DNA from: Acidimicrobiia bacterium | GTDB taxonomy: Bacteria; Actinomycetota; Acidimicrobiia; Acidimicrobiales; Aldehydirespiratoraceae | NCBI GenBank assembly: GCA_022828135.1 | Contig: JAJEJB010000032.1 | Location: 124,001 to 188,000, forward strand | Length of the DNA stretch: 64,000 bases | Direction: 5' to 3' | Shown here: positions 7,521-16,282 of the stretch, in pieces | Numbering within the stretch: the first letter of the stretch is position 1 | Layout: every line of letters starts with the position of its first letter | Translations under genes and position numbers: made by a program | Notes under the pieces: model-generated | The model's database searches: none | What the model was told of the DNA's origin: nothing | What the model saw: only the letters and a program-made list of their open reading frames with translations

Positions 7521-8693
7521 TCAGGCGTCGGCGGCGTCCACCGCGTCGAGCGCGGCTACGGCGGCCTCCAGCATTCGGGCGCTGCATCCGGCCATCTCCA
7601 CCGGCGGCACATGCTCCTCAGACAGGGCTTGGGCCGCCGACTTGAAGGCCTCGGCGGCCGGGCCGTCGCCCAGCACGGCAGGCTCGCCGGTGTCGAAGCC
7701 GTCGGCCACTGCAGCCTCGAGAGGGATGCGGCCCAGCAGCGGCACCCCGACCTCCGCGGCGAGGGCCTTGCCCCCTCCCGAGCCGAACACGGCGTGATGC
7801 CCGCCGTCGGGGGTGGCCAGGTAGCTCATGTTCTCGATCACGCCCACGATGCGCAGGTAGTTCTTGCGGCCCATGTCCACCACTCTGGCCGCCACTTTCT
7901 GGGCAGCCGTCGCCGGGGTGGTCACGATGATCATCTCGGCTCGCGGCAGCATCTTGGCCAGGCCCATCTGCACGTCTCCGGTTCCGGGCGGCATGTCGAT
8001 CAGCAGGTAGTCGAGGTCGTCGCTCCAGCGGACGTCCTCGCAGAAGTGCTGCACGGCCCGGTTGAGCATCAGCCCTCGCCACATCAGCGCCGAGTCCTCC
8101 CGGTCCACCAGGAAGCCCATCGACACTACTTCGAGGCGTCCTTCGCCGATGGTCCGGGTGAGGGGAATGATCTTGCCGTCGAGGGAGCGCAGATCGCCGT
8201 CGACGCCCAGCATCCGGGGCAGTGAGTAGCCCCAGATGTCGGCGTCCATCACGCCGACGTTGAACCCTTGCGCGGCCAGTGCCGCGGCCAGGTTGGTGGT
8301 GACCGTGGACTTGCCCACGCCGCCCTTGCCGCTGGCCACCATCAGCACCTTGGTGGTGGGCGGGATGGCGGTGTCCGGCACGCGCTGCGACACGTTGAAG
8401 CGGGCCTTGGCCATGGCCGCGGCCTTCTCGTCGGCGGTGAGCTCGGCCCACACGATGCGCACCTTGGTCACGCCGGGAAGGGACTCCAGCCGGGCCTTCA
8501 CGTCCTTCTGGATCTGAGCCCTCAGCGGGCAGCCCGAGGTGGTGAGAGCGATCTCAATGCGGATCACGCCGTCGTCGGACACCTGCGCCCCCCGGGCCAT
8601 GCCCAACTCCACCAGGTTGCTGCCCAGCTCAGGATCGACCACGCCCCGCATCATGTCCATCACGGCCTCGGCCGTCGGTGCGGTCGTGGTCAC
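7521..8693 (-). CDS. mrp: Mrp/ApbC-type iron-sulfur cluster carrier ATPase
   Basis: This 390-residue protein has an N-terminal MIP18/DUF59 domain (MMRGVVDPELGSNLVELGM, then TTSGCPLRAQI) followed by a deviant Walker A P-loop ATPase, ASGKGGVGKSTVTTNLAAAL, at about residues 118-137. The DADIWGYSLPRMLG and DMPPGTGDVQ motifs are typical of Mrp/NBP35 scaffolds that bind and deliver Fe-S clusters. The cluster-binding CxxC of the family is not obvious; MAGCSA near the C-terminus has a single Cys. Start is GTG at 8693. It is divergent from the erpA-like gene, another Fe-S carrier, which supports a shared role in Fe-S assembly. Confidence 0.92.
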   Translation of the reverse strand: MTTTAPTAEAVMDMMRGVVDPELGSNLVELGMARGAQVSDDGVIRIEIALTTSGCPLRAQIQKDVKARLESLPGVTKVRIVWAELTADEKAAAMAKARFNVSQRVPDTAIPPTTKVLMVASGKGGVGKSTVTTNLAAALAAQGFNVGVMDADIWGYSLPRMLGVDGDLRSLDGKIIPLTRTIGEGRLEVVSMGFLVDREDSALMWRGLMLNRAVQHFCEDVRWSDDLDYLLIDMPPGTGDVQMGLAKMLPRAEMIIVTTPATAAQKVAARVVDMGRKNYLRIVGVIENMSYLATPDGGHHAVFGSGGGKALAAEVGVPLLGRIPLEAAVADGFDTGEPAVLGDGPAAEAFKSAAQALSEEHVPPVEMAGCSARMLEAAVAALDAVDAADA

Positions 8694-8765
8694 AGCCCCG
8701 ATGCTACCGTGGTGCCTGTCGGGCCGATCCGGCCCTCCGGTAGCCGCGCCGGCCGCCGCTCGCTA

Positions 8766-8779
8766 GGTTGGCACCAACC
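8766..8779. promoter_or_regulatory. Near-palindrome between divergent Fe-S genes
   Basis: GGTTGG-CA-CCAACC lies between the divergently transcribed mrp and erpA-like genes. It could be an operator or just chance; no regulator is identified. Confidence 0.25.
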
Positions 8780-8815
8780 CAGTCGCCCGCACCCACCAGC
8801 GCACGGGGAGCCATC

Positions 8816-9136
8816 ATGATCACACTCACCGATAAGGCGTCGACCAAGGTGTCGGAGCTCATCAAGGCCGAGGGGGAGGATGGCCTCGCCCTGCGGGTGG
8901 CCGTGCGCCCCGGCGGCTGCTCGGGATTCTCCTACGAGATGTACTTCGACACCGACATAGTCGACGGCGATACCAAGGCGACCTTCGGCGACGTTCAGGT
9001 GGTGGTGGACCCGTCGTCGGCCATGCTGCTCGACGGGGCCACGCTCGACTACTCCGACGGGTTGCAGCAGGCCGGGTTCTCAATCGACAACCCCAATGCC
9101 CAGCGCAGCTGCGGCTGCGGCCAGAGCTTCAGCTAG
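8816..9136 (+). CDS. erpA: A-type iron-sulfur cluster carrier (ErpA/IscA family)
   Basis: The 106-residue product has the HesB/IscA fold signature and the three cluster-ligand cysteines: one in RPGGCSGFSYEMYFD and two in the C-terminal RSCGCGQSF. This is the normal length for the family. A-type carriers accept clusters from the scaffold and pass them to target enzymes. I start at ATG 8816 because GGGGAG lies at 8805-8810, whereas an upstream in-frame ATG at 8768 would add a non-conserved tail. The gene precedes a 2Fe-2S hydroxylase-like protein that would need clusters. Confidence 0.93.
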   Translation: MITLTDKASTKVSELIKAEGEDGLALRVAVRPGGCSGFSYEMYFDTDIVDGDTKATFGDVQVVVDPSSAMLLDGATLDYSDGLQQAGFSIDNPNAQRSCGCGQSFS

Positions 9137-9211
9137 CGCTCTCATTCCCCGGGCCGGCCGGGGCGTTCCAGCGGCCGGTGTCCAACGCGCCTCGATCTAG
9201 CCTGCGGTTCG

Positions 9212-10822
9212 ATGGTTGCCGCGTCCGCTGATCCTTTCGAACTGATCGTCGACGGCGCTGTGGTGCTGGTGGCCGCCGAGAGTCTCACGCTGCTGGACGT
9301 GCTGCGTGAGCAGCTCGGGGTGCGCTCGGTGAAGGACGGGTGCAGCCCCCAGGGTCAGTGCGGTTGCTGCACGGTGCTGGTGGACGGTCAGCCCCGGGTG
9401 GCCTGCGTCACGCCGGCCCGGCGGGTGGCGGGTCGGGCCATCACCACGCTCGAGGGCCTCGACGTCCAGGTGCGTGACGGCTGGGCCCGAGCCTTCGCGG
9501 CCACCGGCGGTAGTCAGTGCGGGTTCTGCACGCCCGGGATCATCTGCCGTTTCGCAGGTCTGCAGGCCAAGCGTGCCGACCACGACGACCGGGATGCGGC
9601 GGCCCGGGCTCTGGCCGCCCATCTCTGCCGCTGCACCGGCTGGCAGCCCATCCTCGACGCCTGGCAGGCCTACCCCGGGTTCGCTGCGGGAATGGCCGGT
9701 GCCGCTACCGACCCGGATTCTGGCCAAAGGGCCGCGGCGGACCTGCGTGCGACGATTGAGGGGTCCACGCCTCAGTCCACCGGTCCCCATGTGTCCCTCG
9801 GGACCGGCGGCTTCGCTGACGACACGGCCCCGGCGGACGCCCTCGTGGCCGTGCGGGCCGGTCCGGACGCGAGTGCGGCCGACGAGCACGGCTGGGTGGT
9901 TGCTGAGACTGCCGCCGAAGCGCGAAGTCTCGCCGGGCAGATTCCGGGCCGGCGCACCACGGCCAGCTGGGAGCCGCCGCTGGAAGTGCCTCCGGGCGAC
10001 TGGGCTGTCACCCTGTGCACGAGCTGGGTGGAGCCCGGCTACCTGGAGACCGACGCGGCTTGGTGCGAGCCCGGCGGCGAACCGGCCTCGCCGCTCGGCA
10101 ACGGCGGCGCGTTCGGTGGGAAGCTCCACTCTCCGGTGGCGGAGGCCGCCCGCCTTCTCGCCGACCGTCACGGTCGGCCGGTGAGGGTGCTGTGGTCCCG
10201 CCCGGACACGGTCGAGCTCGGCCCCAAGCGCCCCCCGATCGCCGCGGGGGTTCGCTCCGATGGCAGCGGCGAGATGGTCGTGGCCCGAACCCCGGGAGTC
10301 GCCGAGACGATCCGGGCCTACGCGCCGGATCTGAACGTGACCGAGGTCGACCTGCCGGGCCCGCCCACTTCGGTGCAGGTTCGGGGCGCGGGCTGGGCCG
10401 AGGCGGCGGTGCTGCTGGCCGCGGCCCGGGGCGAGCCGGGTTGGATCACCTGTCCCGGCGGGGGATCGGCTACGGCTGCGGTGGATGGCGACGGCTCGAT
10501 CAGTGTGGAGGTGCGGGCCGGTCGAGTCCTGGATGAGACCGTGCTGCGCTCCTATTGCACGGGTGCGGCTCACATGGCCTATTCGTGGGTGACCAGTGAG
10601 TCGCTCGGTGTCGATCCCGCTGGGGTGGTCCACGATCTGACCGTGCGCTCCTTCGGGATAGTCAGCGCGGCCAAGATGCCGGCCGTGCAGGTCGACGTGC
10701 TCGACGACGGCTCCGAGCCGGTGAACGGCAGCGACGCCGTGTTCGCGGCGGTGGCCGCCGCGGTGTGGATCGACCGGGGGCTGTCGCCTACCTGGCCGAC
10801 CGGATCTTCGACTGGAGCTTAG
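9212..10822 (+). CDS. Compact 2Fe-2S / molybdo-hydroxylase (xanthine dehydrogenase-like) fusion
   Basis: Residues 1-160 are a CoxS/XdhC-like iron-sulfur subunit: a plant-type 2Fe-2S motif (GCSPQGQCGCCTVLVDG, with one extra residue between the first two cysteines, then VACVTPA) and the second 2Fe-2S motif (SQCGFCTPG ... HLCRCTGWQ). Residues about 190-536 resemble pieces of the molybdenum-binding subunit: LGTGGFADD, GNGGAFGGK (the GGxFGGK motif), VRVLWSRPD-x-VELGPKRPP and a C-terminal SFGIVSAAKMPAV. The large subunit is normally about 750-800 residues, so this is a strongly shortened single-chain version. It may be a reduced enzyme or a non-catalytic relative. The 35 nt at its end overlap an opposing small membrane-protein gene. 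Confidence 0.75.
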   Translation: MVAASADPFELIVDGAVVLVAAESLTLLDVLREQLGVRSVKDGCSPQGQCGCCTVLVDGQPRVACVTPARRVAGRAITTLEGLDVQVRDGWARAFAATGGSQCGFCTPGIICRFAGLQAKRADHDDRDAAARALAAHLCRCTGWQPILDAWQAYPGFAAGMAGAATDPDSGQRAAADLRATIEGSTPQSTGPHVSLGTGGFADDTAPADALVAVRAGPDASAADEHGWVVAETAAEARSLAGQIPGRRTTASWEPPLEVPPGDWAVTLCTSWVEPGYLETDAAWCEPGGEPASPLGNGGAFGGKLHSPVAEAARLLADRHGRPVRVLWSRPDTVELGPKRPPIAAGVRSDGSGEMVVARTPGVAETIRAYAPDLNVTEVDLPGPPTSVQVRGAGWAEAAVLLAAARGEPGWITCPGGGSATAAVDGDGSISVEVRAGRVLDETVLRSYCTGAAHMAYSWVTSESLGVDPAGVVHDLTVRSFGIVSAAKMPAVQVDVLDDGSEPVNGSDAVFAAVAAAVWIDRGLSPTWPTGSSTGA

Positions 10823-11042
10823 AGCGCAGCGACGGCGGCTCGGGCCGGTGCGGGTAGCCGGTCTCGGCCTCCTTGCGGGCCAGCTCCAGATACTCGTTGG
10901 GGCCGTCGCCATCCCGGTTGGCTGCGTCCGAGTCCACCTTCAGGAAGCTGCCCAGTGCGGCGGCCAGGAGCCCGCTGCCGAGCAGCACCACCACCGGGAA
11001 CACCACCACCAGCACGATCACCAACACCACCGCTCCGGCCAT
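10788..11042 (-). CDS. Small single-pass membrane protein, unknown function
   Basis: This 84-residue protein starts at ATG 11042 with one long hydrophobic helix (about residues 4-30) and then a charged cytoplasmic-looking tail (LELARKEAETGYPHRPEPP...). No family recognised. It overlaps the 3' end of the preceding plus-strand gene by 35 nt in opposite orientation. Confidence 0.6.
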   Translation of the reverse strand: MAGAVVLVIVLVVVFPVVVLLGSGLLAAALGSFLKVDSDAANRDGDGPNEYLELARKEAETGYPHRPEPPSLRSKLQSKIRSAR

Positions 11043-11063
11043 GTCGCCATCATACCGATCGGG

Positions 11064-11459
11064 TCAGGGCCGGACTTCTGTGAAGCCGGCCGCGCTGAAG
11101 TCACCGTCGAACGCGAGCGCTTCGGTGATCCGCTCGCGCCGCATGATCTCGAAGCTGGTGGCGTCGACATAGGAGTAGTGCCGCTCGTCATGGCGAGCAA
11201 GCCACTCCCATGCCCGCTCGTCTATGGCCGAGTCGACTACTGCTACCGACACACGCGGCGACTGGCGGAGCATGGTGATGAAGCTGAGGGAGTGCGTATG
11301 GCCGGCGCGGCGCTTCAGCCATGTCCAAGTCTCTCCTGCCACCAGATTGGAGGTCCGGAGGGGTCCGTGCCCGTCGCGCCACAATCGCGCGGCATCGGGG
11401 TGACGGCGATCTGCGGGAACGAGCAGACCGATCCAGAAGGACGTGTCGACGAACCTCAC
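11064..11459 (-). CDS. VapC-type PIN-domain toxin
   Basis: The 131-residue product begins MRFVDTSFWIGLL, with the first PIN aspartate in VDTSFW. A conserved Glu follows in NLVAGETWTW, and acidic residues near the C-terminus lie in YVDATSFEIMRRE and ALAFDGDF. PIN toxins are Mg2+-dependent ribonucleases that cut tRNA or rRNA. Its ATG overlaps the stop of the upstream antitoxin gene by 4 nt on the same strand, the standard vapBC arrangement. Confidence 0.9.
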   Translation of the reverse strand: MRFVDTSFWIGLLVPADRRHPDAARLWRDGHGPLRTSNLVAGETWTWLKRRAGHTHSLSFITMLRQSPRVSVAVVDSAIDERAWEWLARHDERHYSYVDATSFEIMRRERITEALAFDGDFSAAGFTEVRP

Positions 11460-11680
11460 AGTTCGGTCCCGTAGATCACCGCGTCGAGATCGTCGTCCGG
11501 TTCAACATCCACGCTGCCCACGAGAGCATCAAAGGGATCCGTGAGTGCCTCAGGCCCATCGCCGAGAGCCGACCTGACGGCGTTTCTCATCAGCGCTGAT
11601 CGCGAGACACCCAGTCGAGCAGCCGCAGCCGACAGAGCGTCGTCGATGTCTTCATCAAGGTATAGCTGTATACGCCTCAT
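11456..11680 (-). CDS. Ribbon-helix-helix antitoxin partner of the PIN toxin
   Basis: From ATG 11680 the 74-residue product begins MRRIQLYLDEDIDDALSAAA followed by RLGVSRSALMRNAVRSAL, a typical CopG/Arc-type ribbon-helix-helix DNA-binding domain, and an acidic C-terminal tail that would contact the toxin. I prefer this start over an upstream ATG because the near-palindrome at 11692-11709 lies just upstream, as expected for autorepression. Confidence 0.85.
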   Translation of the reverse strand: MRRIQLYLDEDIDDALSAAAARLGVSRSALMRNAVRSALGDGPEALTDPFDALVGSVDVEPDDDLDAVIYGTEL

Positions 11681-11691
11681 AGATGGAGTAT

Positions 11692-11709
11692 ACACCATCG
11701 ACATTGTTC
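11692..11709. promoter_or_regulatory. Likely operator of the vapBC-type pair
   Basis: GATGGAGTATACACCATC is an 18-bp near-palindrome with one mismatched position per half, 12 nt upstream of the antitoxin start. Ribbon-helix-helix antitoxins usually bind such a site to repress their own operon. Confidence 0.5.
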
Positions 11710-13129
11710 AGCCCACGCGGGCGATGAACCAGTGCCGCGGCACGGCAGCCGGGAGCCAGCCGTCGGCCGGGTTGGGGTTGAAACCGATGTCGGTGTCCCG
11801 GGGGATCTTCGGTCTGATGCCGAAGTCGGACACTTCGGCGAGAAGGAAGTCCTTGCCGACGGCCAGCGTTACCGAGATCCTCCTGCGGGGATCGACGCCG
11901 AAGGCCTCGGAGGCGGGCTGCCACCGGAAGGTGTCGCCGTCTGTAGACCAGCCCACCCAAAGTTCGTCCGCCCGGTAGTCGCCGTGGCCACCGTGGGTGT
12001 AGGTGCGGCCTGCTTTTCGCACCCGTGTCCTCATGAGGCCTGGCTCCTCCTTTGCGCTCCGGCCCGTCAAGCCCGCGACCACTACTCCTGCTTGTCCGGC
12101 CGTGAAGCTGCTGAGGTTCTTGACGTCCTCTTTGAGTGCGACCGTCACTTGGCCGTCCTGGTAGCGGATGCGATCGATCCGCATCCCCTTGCGGGTGCGG
12201 CCTGCGGCCCACAGGGCTCCCTTGCCTCCGCCGGTGGCCCACAGTTCCACGGAGCCCAACGGTTCCTCGGCCCATGCGAGTCCATCGGTGGAAGTGAGAA
12301 GGGCCTCCCATTCGCCCTGCGTCGCCAGCACGATTCCCTCGGCTGAGACTGCGCCGATGACCTTGTAGGCCCATCGCTCGTACTCGGCGGCCAAGGGCAG
12401 GGAGGGGCCATCTCCCGCGTAGATCCTGATGGCCGTTTCTTGTCGCCTACGCAGCAACTCGTGCTGCCTGGTCGAGAGCCCCAGGTCCTCTGAGGACATC
12501 TCCAGTTCCTGCAGACGCCAACGATCACGGCCACGCCGGACGGGCTCGTCCGCGGGCGGGAGTTCGGCGAATGTCAACGTGAAGCCGTTCCGCGACGGCG
12601 TCCAGTTCAATAGGTCCTTCCCGGCGGGCACCAGGCCCCGATCGGTCAGCAGCGCTTCCAGATTCAGTCTCGTGGTCGTGCGGGCGACGACGATGAGGCG
12701 GTCGCCCGATGCCAGGGCTTCGAGCACGGCCGACTCCTCGATCGCGTACGGCGGCAGCGGCTCGGATCTCTGAGGCACCTCGAGGGTCGCCTCGGTCCAA
12801 CTCGAGCCGTGATCGTCGGAGAACCACACCTCGCGCCCGACGTTCTCGTGCGGGTCGCGGGTGACATCCCAGCCGAAGGCAACCCAGCGGTCACCGGTGA
12901 TGTCGATACTTGCATCGGCGTCGGAGCTGAGGTCGGCCACGTGGAAGCCGTCCGGGAGTGACAGCTCGGACCACTCGCCGCCGTCCGCGGTCATGATCAG
13001 GCGGATCGGCACCTCAGGGCCCCGGTAGAGGCTCTGCAGCACCCGGCCACCCCCGGCGGACTCGAAATGCTGGAACTCGTCGAACTTGCCGAGGTCGGGT
13101 CTGAACTCGGTCCAGATCAACGGACTCAC
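11708..13129 (-). CDS. Predicted beta-propeller (BNR/sialidase-like) protein, unknown function
   Basis: The 473-residue product has repeated Asp-box-like turns such as WFSDDHGSSWTEA, TSTDGLAWAEE and GWSTDGDTFRW, spaced as in BNR/sialidase-type beta-propellers. There is no signal peptide and no sialidase catalytic triad that I can recognise, so an enzymatic role is not claimed. GTG start at 13129; the gene reads toward the vapBC-like pair and ends 4 nt before that pair's operator region. Confidence 0.65.
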   Translation of the reverse strand: MSPLIWTEFRPDLGKFDEFQHFESAGGGRVLQSLYRGPEVPIRLIMTADGGEWSELSLPDGFHVADLSSDADASIDITGDRWVAFGWDVTRDPHENVGREVWFSDDHGSSWTEATLEVPQRSEPLPPYAIEESAVLEALASGDRLIVVARTTTRLNLEALLTDRGLVPAGKDLLNWTPSRNGFTLTFAELPPADEPVRRGRDRWRLQELEMSSEDLGLSTRQHELLRRRQETAIRIYAGDGPSLPLAAEYERWAYKVIGAVSAEGIVLATQGEWEALLTSTDGLAWAEEPLGSVELWATGGGKGALWAAGRTRKGMRIDRIRYQDGQVTVALKEDVKNLSSFTAGQAGVVVAGLTGRSAKEEPGLMRTRVRKAGRTYTHGGHGDYRADELWVGWSTDGDTFRWQPASEAFGVDPRRRISVTLAVGKDFLLAEVSDFGIRPKIPRDTDIGFNPNPADGWLPAAVPRHWFIARVG

Positions 13130-13188
13130 GGCTGGGAGCGTAGGCGGGACGCGATGCTGCCAATGTCGGAGCTGTCTAGGGTGCGGTG

Positions 13189-14622
13189 ATGCATCAGCTC
13201 ATCGGGGGGCAGCGCCGGCTGGGGCAGGGCGTTGACCCGCTGGCGGTGGTCGAGCCGGCCACCGGTGAGGTGCTGGCCGAGATCGACACCGCCGCGCTCA
13301 CCGACGTGGACGACGCCGTGGCCGCCGCCAATGAGGCCGCGCCGGAGCTGGAGCGGCTGAGCTTCTTCGAGCGGGCCGACCTGTTGTGGGCCACCGCCGA
13401 CCGCCTCGAAGCCGGCGCGGCGCCTCTCGCCGAGCAGTTGGCCCGCGAATCGGGCAAGGCGCTGGCCGCCGAGGCGGTCGACGAGCTGTCCGAGTCGGCC
13501 GACATCTTCCGGCTGGCCGCCGAGGAGATCAAGCGGCTGGAGACCCATGTGCTGCCCAGCGTCGATCCCCGCAAGCGGGTGTTCACCCATCGCAAGCCCA
13601 ACGGCGTGTACGCGCTGGTCACGCCGTGGAATTTCCCCATGAACATCCCCGCCGAGCTCCTGGCCGCCGCGCTGGCGGCCGGCAATCCGGCCGTGATCAA
13701 ACCCTCGGAGAACGCCCCGCTGTCCGCGCTGGCTCTGGCCGAGGCCGTGGCCGGCGCCGGTTTCCCGACGGGAGCGGTGTCGGTGGTGATGGGCCGGGGG
13801 GACGTCGGTCAGGCTCTGGTCTCGCATCCCGGTGTCCACGGCGTCGGGTTCGTGGGCTCGCAAGCAACCGCCGCGGCCATCGTGGCCGCGGCGGGCATGA
13901 AGCGCACCATCATCGAGGCGTCGGGCAACGGCCCCCAGATCGTGTTCGATGACGCCGACCTCGAGGCCGCGGCCGACGCGGCGGTGTTCGGCGCCCACTT
14001 CGTGGCGGGCCAGTGCTGCGTGGCCACCGAACGCCTGCTGGTGCACGACTCGGTGCATGACGCCGTGGTCGACCTGCTGGTCGACCGGGCCGCCGCCGTC
14101 ACCCTCGGCGATCCGCTGGACGACGCCACCCTGATGGGTCCGCTCAACAACGAGGTCGTGGCGGCCCGAATGGACGCCCACGTGACCGGTGCGACAGCCC
14201 AGGGTGCCCGGCTGCTTCTCGGAGGGCGCCGCGAGCCGGACCGTCCGACCGGGCTCTACTACGAGATGACCGTCATCGACGATGTGACCCCGGCCATGGA
14301 CGTGTTCCGCCACGAGAGCTTCGGGCCGGTGATACCGGTGACCCGCTTCAGTACAGACGACGAGGCCTTCGCGCTGGCCAACGACTCCGACCTGGGCCTG
14401 CAGGCGTCGGTGTTCACTGCTTCGCTGAGCAGGGCCTATCGGGCCGTCGACGAGCTTCGCACCGGCACGGTGCTCGTCAACGAGGGGACCGCCTTCTGGG
14501 AGCAGCACCCGCCCTTCGGCGGGGCGTCGCGCACCGGCACGGGCTGGGGCCGCATCGGCGGCAAGTACACCATTCTCGACATGACCGACCTGCGCACCGC
14601 CATCATCGACACCGGTCGCTAG
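13189..14622 (+). CDS. NAD(P)-dependent aldehyde dehydrogenase
   Basis: The 477-residue protein carries standard ALDH elements: VTPWNFPMNIPAELLAAALA (Asn for the oxyanion hole), KPSENAPLSAL, the Glu-containing IIEASGNGPQIVFDDADL and the catalytic cysteine in VAGQCCVATERLLVH, then ESFGPVIPV. The segment IEASGNGP replaces the usual ELGGKNP, so this belongs to a divergent ALDH branch; substrate unknown. A GTG directly in front (13186) could also be used. Its end overlaps the end of the opposing carboxylate-amine ligase gene by 4 nt. Confidence 0.9.
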   Translation: MHQLIGGQRRLGQGVDPLAVVEPATGEVLAEIDTAALTDVDDAVAAANEAAPELERLSFFERADLLWATADRLEAGAAPLAEQLARESGKALAAEAVDELSESADIFRLAAEEIKRLETHVLPSVDPRKRVFTHRKPNGVYALVTPWNFPMNIPAELLAAALAAGNPAVIKPSENAPLSALALAEAVAGAGFPTGAVSVVMGRGDVGQALVSHPGVHGVGFVGSQATAAAIVAAAGMKRTIIEASGNGPQIVFDDADLEAAADAAVFGAHFVAGQCCVATERLLVHDSVHDAVVDLLVDRAAAVTLGDPLDDATLMGPLNNEVVAARMDAHVTGATAQGARLLLGGRREPDRPTGLYYEMTVIDDVTPAMDVFRHESFGPVIPVTRFSTDDEAFALANDSDLGLQASVFTASLSRAYRAVDELRTGTVLVNEGTAFWEQHPPFGGASRTGTGWGRIGGKYTILDMTDLRTAIIDTGR

Positions 14623-15761
14623 CTCTGACCGCTGGGAGGCGCGATCGTGTCGGCGATCAGCGCGTCGACGACGGCCTTCAATGCCTCGTCCTCGGTTGCG
14701 CCCTCCTCGAGTGCCTCGTGGTACACCGCGAGCTGGTGATCCGCCGAGGTGCCCCGCTGGCAGATCGTGCGGGTGTGCTTGATCTCGGCCACGCAGTCCA
14801 GGGCCTCGGCATCGGGTTGGACCAGCTCGATCAGTTCCTCCAGCAGGTCACTGAAGGGCACCAGCACGCTCCTGCCGAAGTCCATGAGCTCGCCGTTGAT
14901 CCCGTAACGCTCCGCTCGCCACAGGTTCTCCGAGAGCAGGAAGTTGGCGTAGCTCCGCCAGCGGCGGTTCTCCTGCCTGAGCCGCCAGAGCATCCTCATC
15001 AGGCAGACGTACATGGCGGCCAACGCGATGGTGTCCTCCATCCTGGTGGGCAGGTCGGTGACCCGCATCTCCACGGTGGGATAGCGCTCCGACGGGCGGA
15101 TGTGCCACCACACCATGGTGGAGTCCTCGATGATCCCGGCTCGCACCAGCACGTCGATGTGGCGCCTGAACTCGGACCACGAGGAGAACTTCTCCGGGAA
15201 TCCGGTGCGGGGCAGAGCCTCGCCCACTGTCAGGCGGTAGCACTTGAGGCCGGTGTCGCGTCCCTCCCAGAACGGCGACGAGGTCGACAGGGCCAGCAGG
15301 TGGGGCAGGAAGTACGCGACCTGGTCCATCAGATCGATCCGCAGATCGGGATCCTCGATGCCGACATGGACGTGCAACCCGGAGATGAGCAGTCGCCGGG
15401 TCACGGCCTGCAGGTCGTCGGTGAGGACCCGGTAGCGCTCCTTGTCGGTGTACTGCTGCGAGAGCCACCTTGCGAACGGGTGGGACGAGGCGGCGATGGG
15501 CGCCATCCCGTATTCGGCGGCAGCCTCGGCCACCGCTTGGCGGAGCACCCAGATGTCGGCGCGGAGCTCCTTCAGGTTGGAGCAGACGTCCGTGCCGATC
15601 TCGATCTGGGAGTCGAACAGCTCCCTGGCCACCAGGCCGTGGCGCACGTTGGACACTGTCTCCAGCACGCCGGGAGGCTGCTTGGTGATGAGGGCCCCGG
15701 TCTCGCGCTCCACGAGCAGGTACTCCTCCTCGACGCCCATGGTCCACGCCGGTTCGTTCAT
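14619..15761 (-). CDS. Carboxylate-amine ligase, glutamate-cysteine ligase type 2 family (YbdK-like)
   Basis: This 380-residue protein begins with MGVEEEYLLVERETG, the family signature (GxEEE binds metal-ATP), and continues with SQIEIGTDVC, ISGLHVHVGIEDPD and VEMRVTDLPTRMEDT. Members ligate an amino group to the gamma-carboxyl of glutamate with weak glutamate-cysteine ligase activity; the actual product in most actinobacteria is unsettled. The gene is convergent with an aldehyde dehydrogenase and followed upstream by an OsmC gene on the same strand. Confidence 0.92.
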   Translation of the reverse strand: MNEPAWTMGVEEEYLLVERETGALITKQPPGVLETVSNVRHGLVARELFDSQIEIGTDVCSNLKELRADIWVLRQAVAEAAAEYGMAPIAASSHPFARWLSQQYTDKERYRVLTDDLQAVTRRLLISGLHVHVGIEDPDLRIDLMDQVAYFLPHLLALSTSSPFWEGRDTGLKCYRLTVGEALPRTGFPEKFSSWSEFRRHIDVLVRAGIIEDSTMVWWHIRPSERYPTVEMRVTDLPTRMEDTIALAAMYVCLMRMLWRLRQENRRWRSYANFLLSENLWRAERYGINGELMDFGRSVLVPFSDLLEELIELVQPDAEALDCVAEIKHTRTICQRGTSADHQLAVYHEALEEGATEDEALKAVVDALIADTIAPPSGQS

Positions 15762-15806
15762 TGCTCCTGCTCCTGTCGATGGTGGCTGCGAGACTAGCCG
15801 TGCCCC

Positions 15807-16250
15807 TCAACCCGCGAACACGGCCTCGGTGGTGAAGGTGATGCCCCGCTCGAGGGTCTTGTGTACCGGGCAGCGGCGGGCGATGTCGGCCAGGCGGGAG
15901 CGCTGGTCCTCGTCGAAGTCGCCCTCGATGAAGATCTGGCTGCGGACCCGGTCGATGTAGCCCGATGTCTCCGACTCGCAGTCGTCGCAGTCGTTGGCGT
16001 GGACCCGGTCGTGGGTGTAGCTGGCCGAGACCGAGTGCAGGTTCCAGCCCTTGCGCCGGCAGTACATCGACACGGTGATGCAGGTGCAGGCGGCCACCGA
16101 CGACAGCAGCAACTCGTACGGGTTGGGTCCGGTGTCGGCCCCGCCCACGTCGGCGGGCTCGTCGGCGCGCCACAGGTGCGAACCGGATCTCAGTTCCACC
16201 GAGAACTCGGCGCCGGGCTCGATCTTGACATCCGCAGTGATGGTGGTCAT
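15807..16250 (-). CDS. OsmC/Ohr-family peroxide-handling protein
   Basis: The 147-residue product has the two redox cysteines of the family, in SSVAACTCITVSMYCRRKGW and RCPVHKTLERG, and the NPYELLLSSVAAC helix typical of OsmC. OsmC/Ohr proteins reduce organic hydroperoxides with a cysteine thiolate. It also has DCDDCES, an extra CxxC-like pair that is unusual. It is divergent from an enoyl-CoA hydratase gene with a 32-nt gap. Confidence 0.9.
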   Translation of the reverse strand: MTTITADVKIEPGAEFSVELRSGSHLWRADEPADVGGADTGPNPYELLLSSVAACTCITVSMYCRRKGWNLHSVSASYTHDRVHANDCDDCESETSGYIDRVRSQIFIEGDFDEDQRSRLADIARRCPVHKTLERGITFTTEAVFAG

Positions 16251-16282
16251 GGCGCAAGCGTACGGCTGCGATACTGCAAGCC

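Noticed and set aside
11668..11673. GTATAC inside the antitoxin coding region as another GntR site
   Set aside because: It is in coding sequence without extended symmetry; GTATAC is expected about five times in 64 kb by chance.
15244..15435. Short plus-strand frames opposite the carboxylate-amine ligase gene
   Set aside because: No similarity or start signals; antisense shadows.
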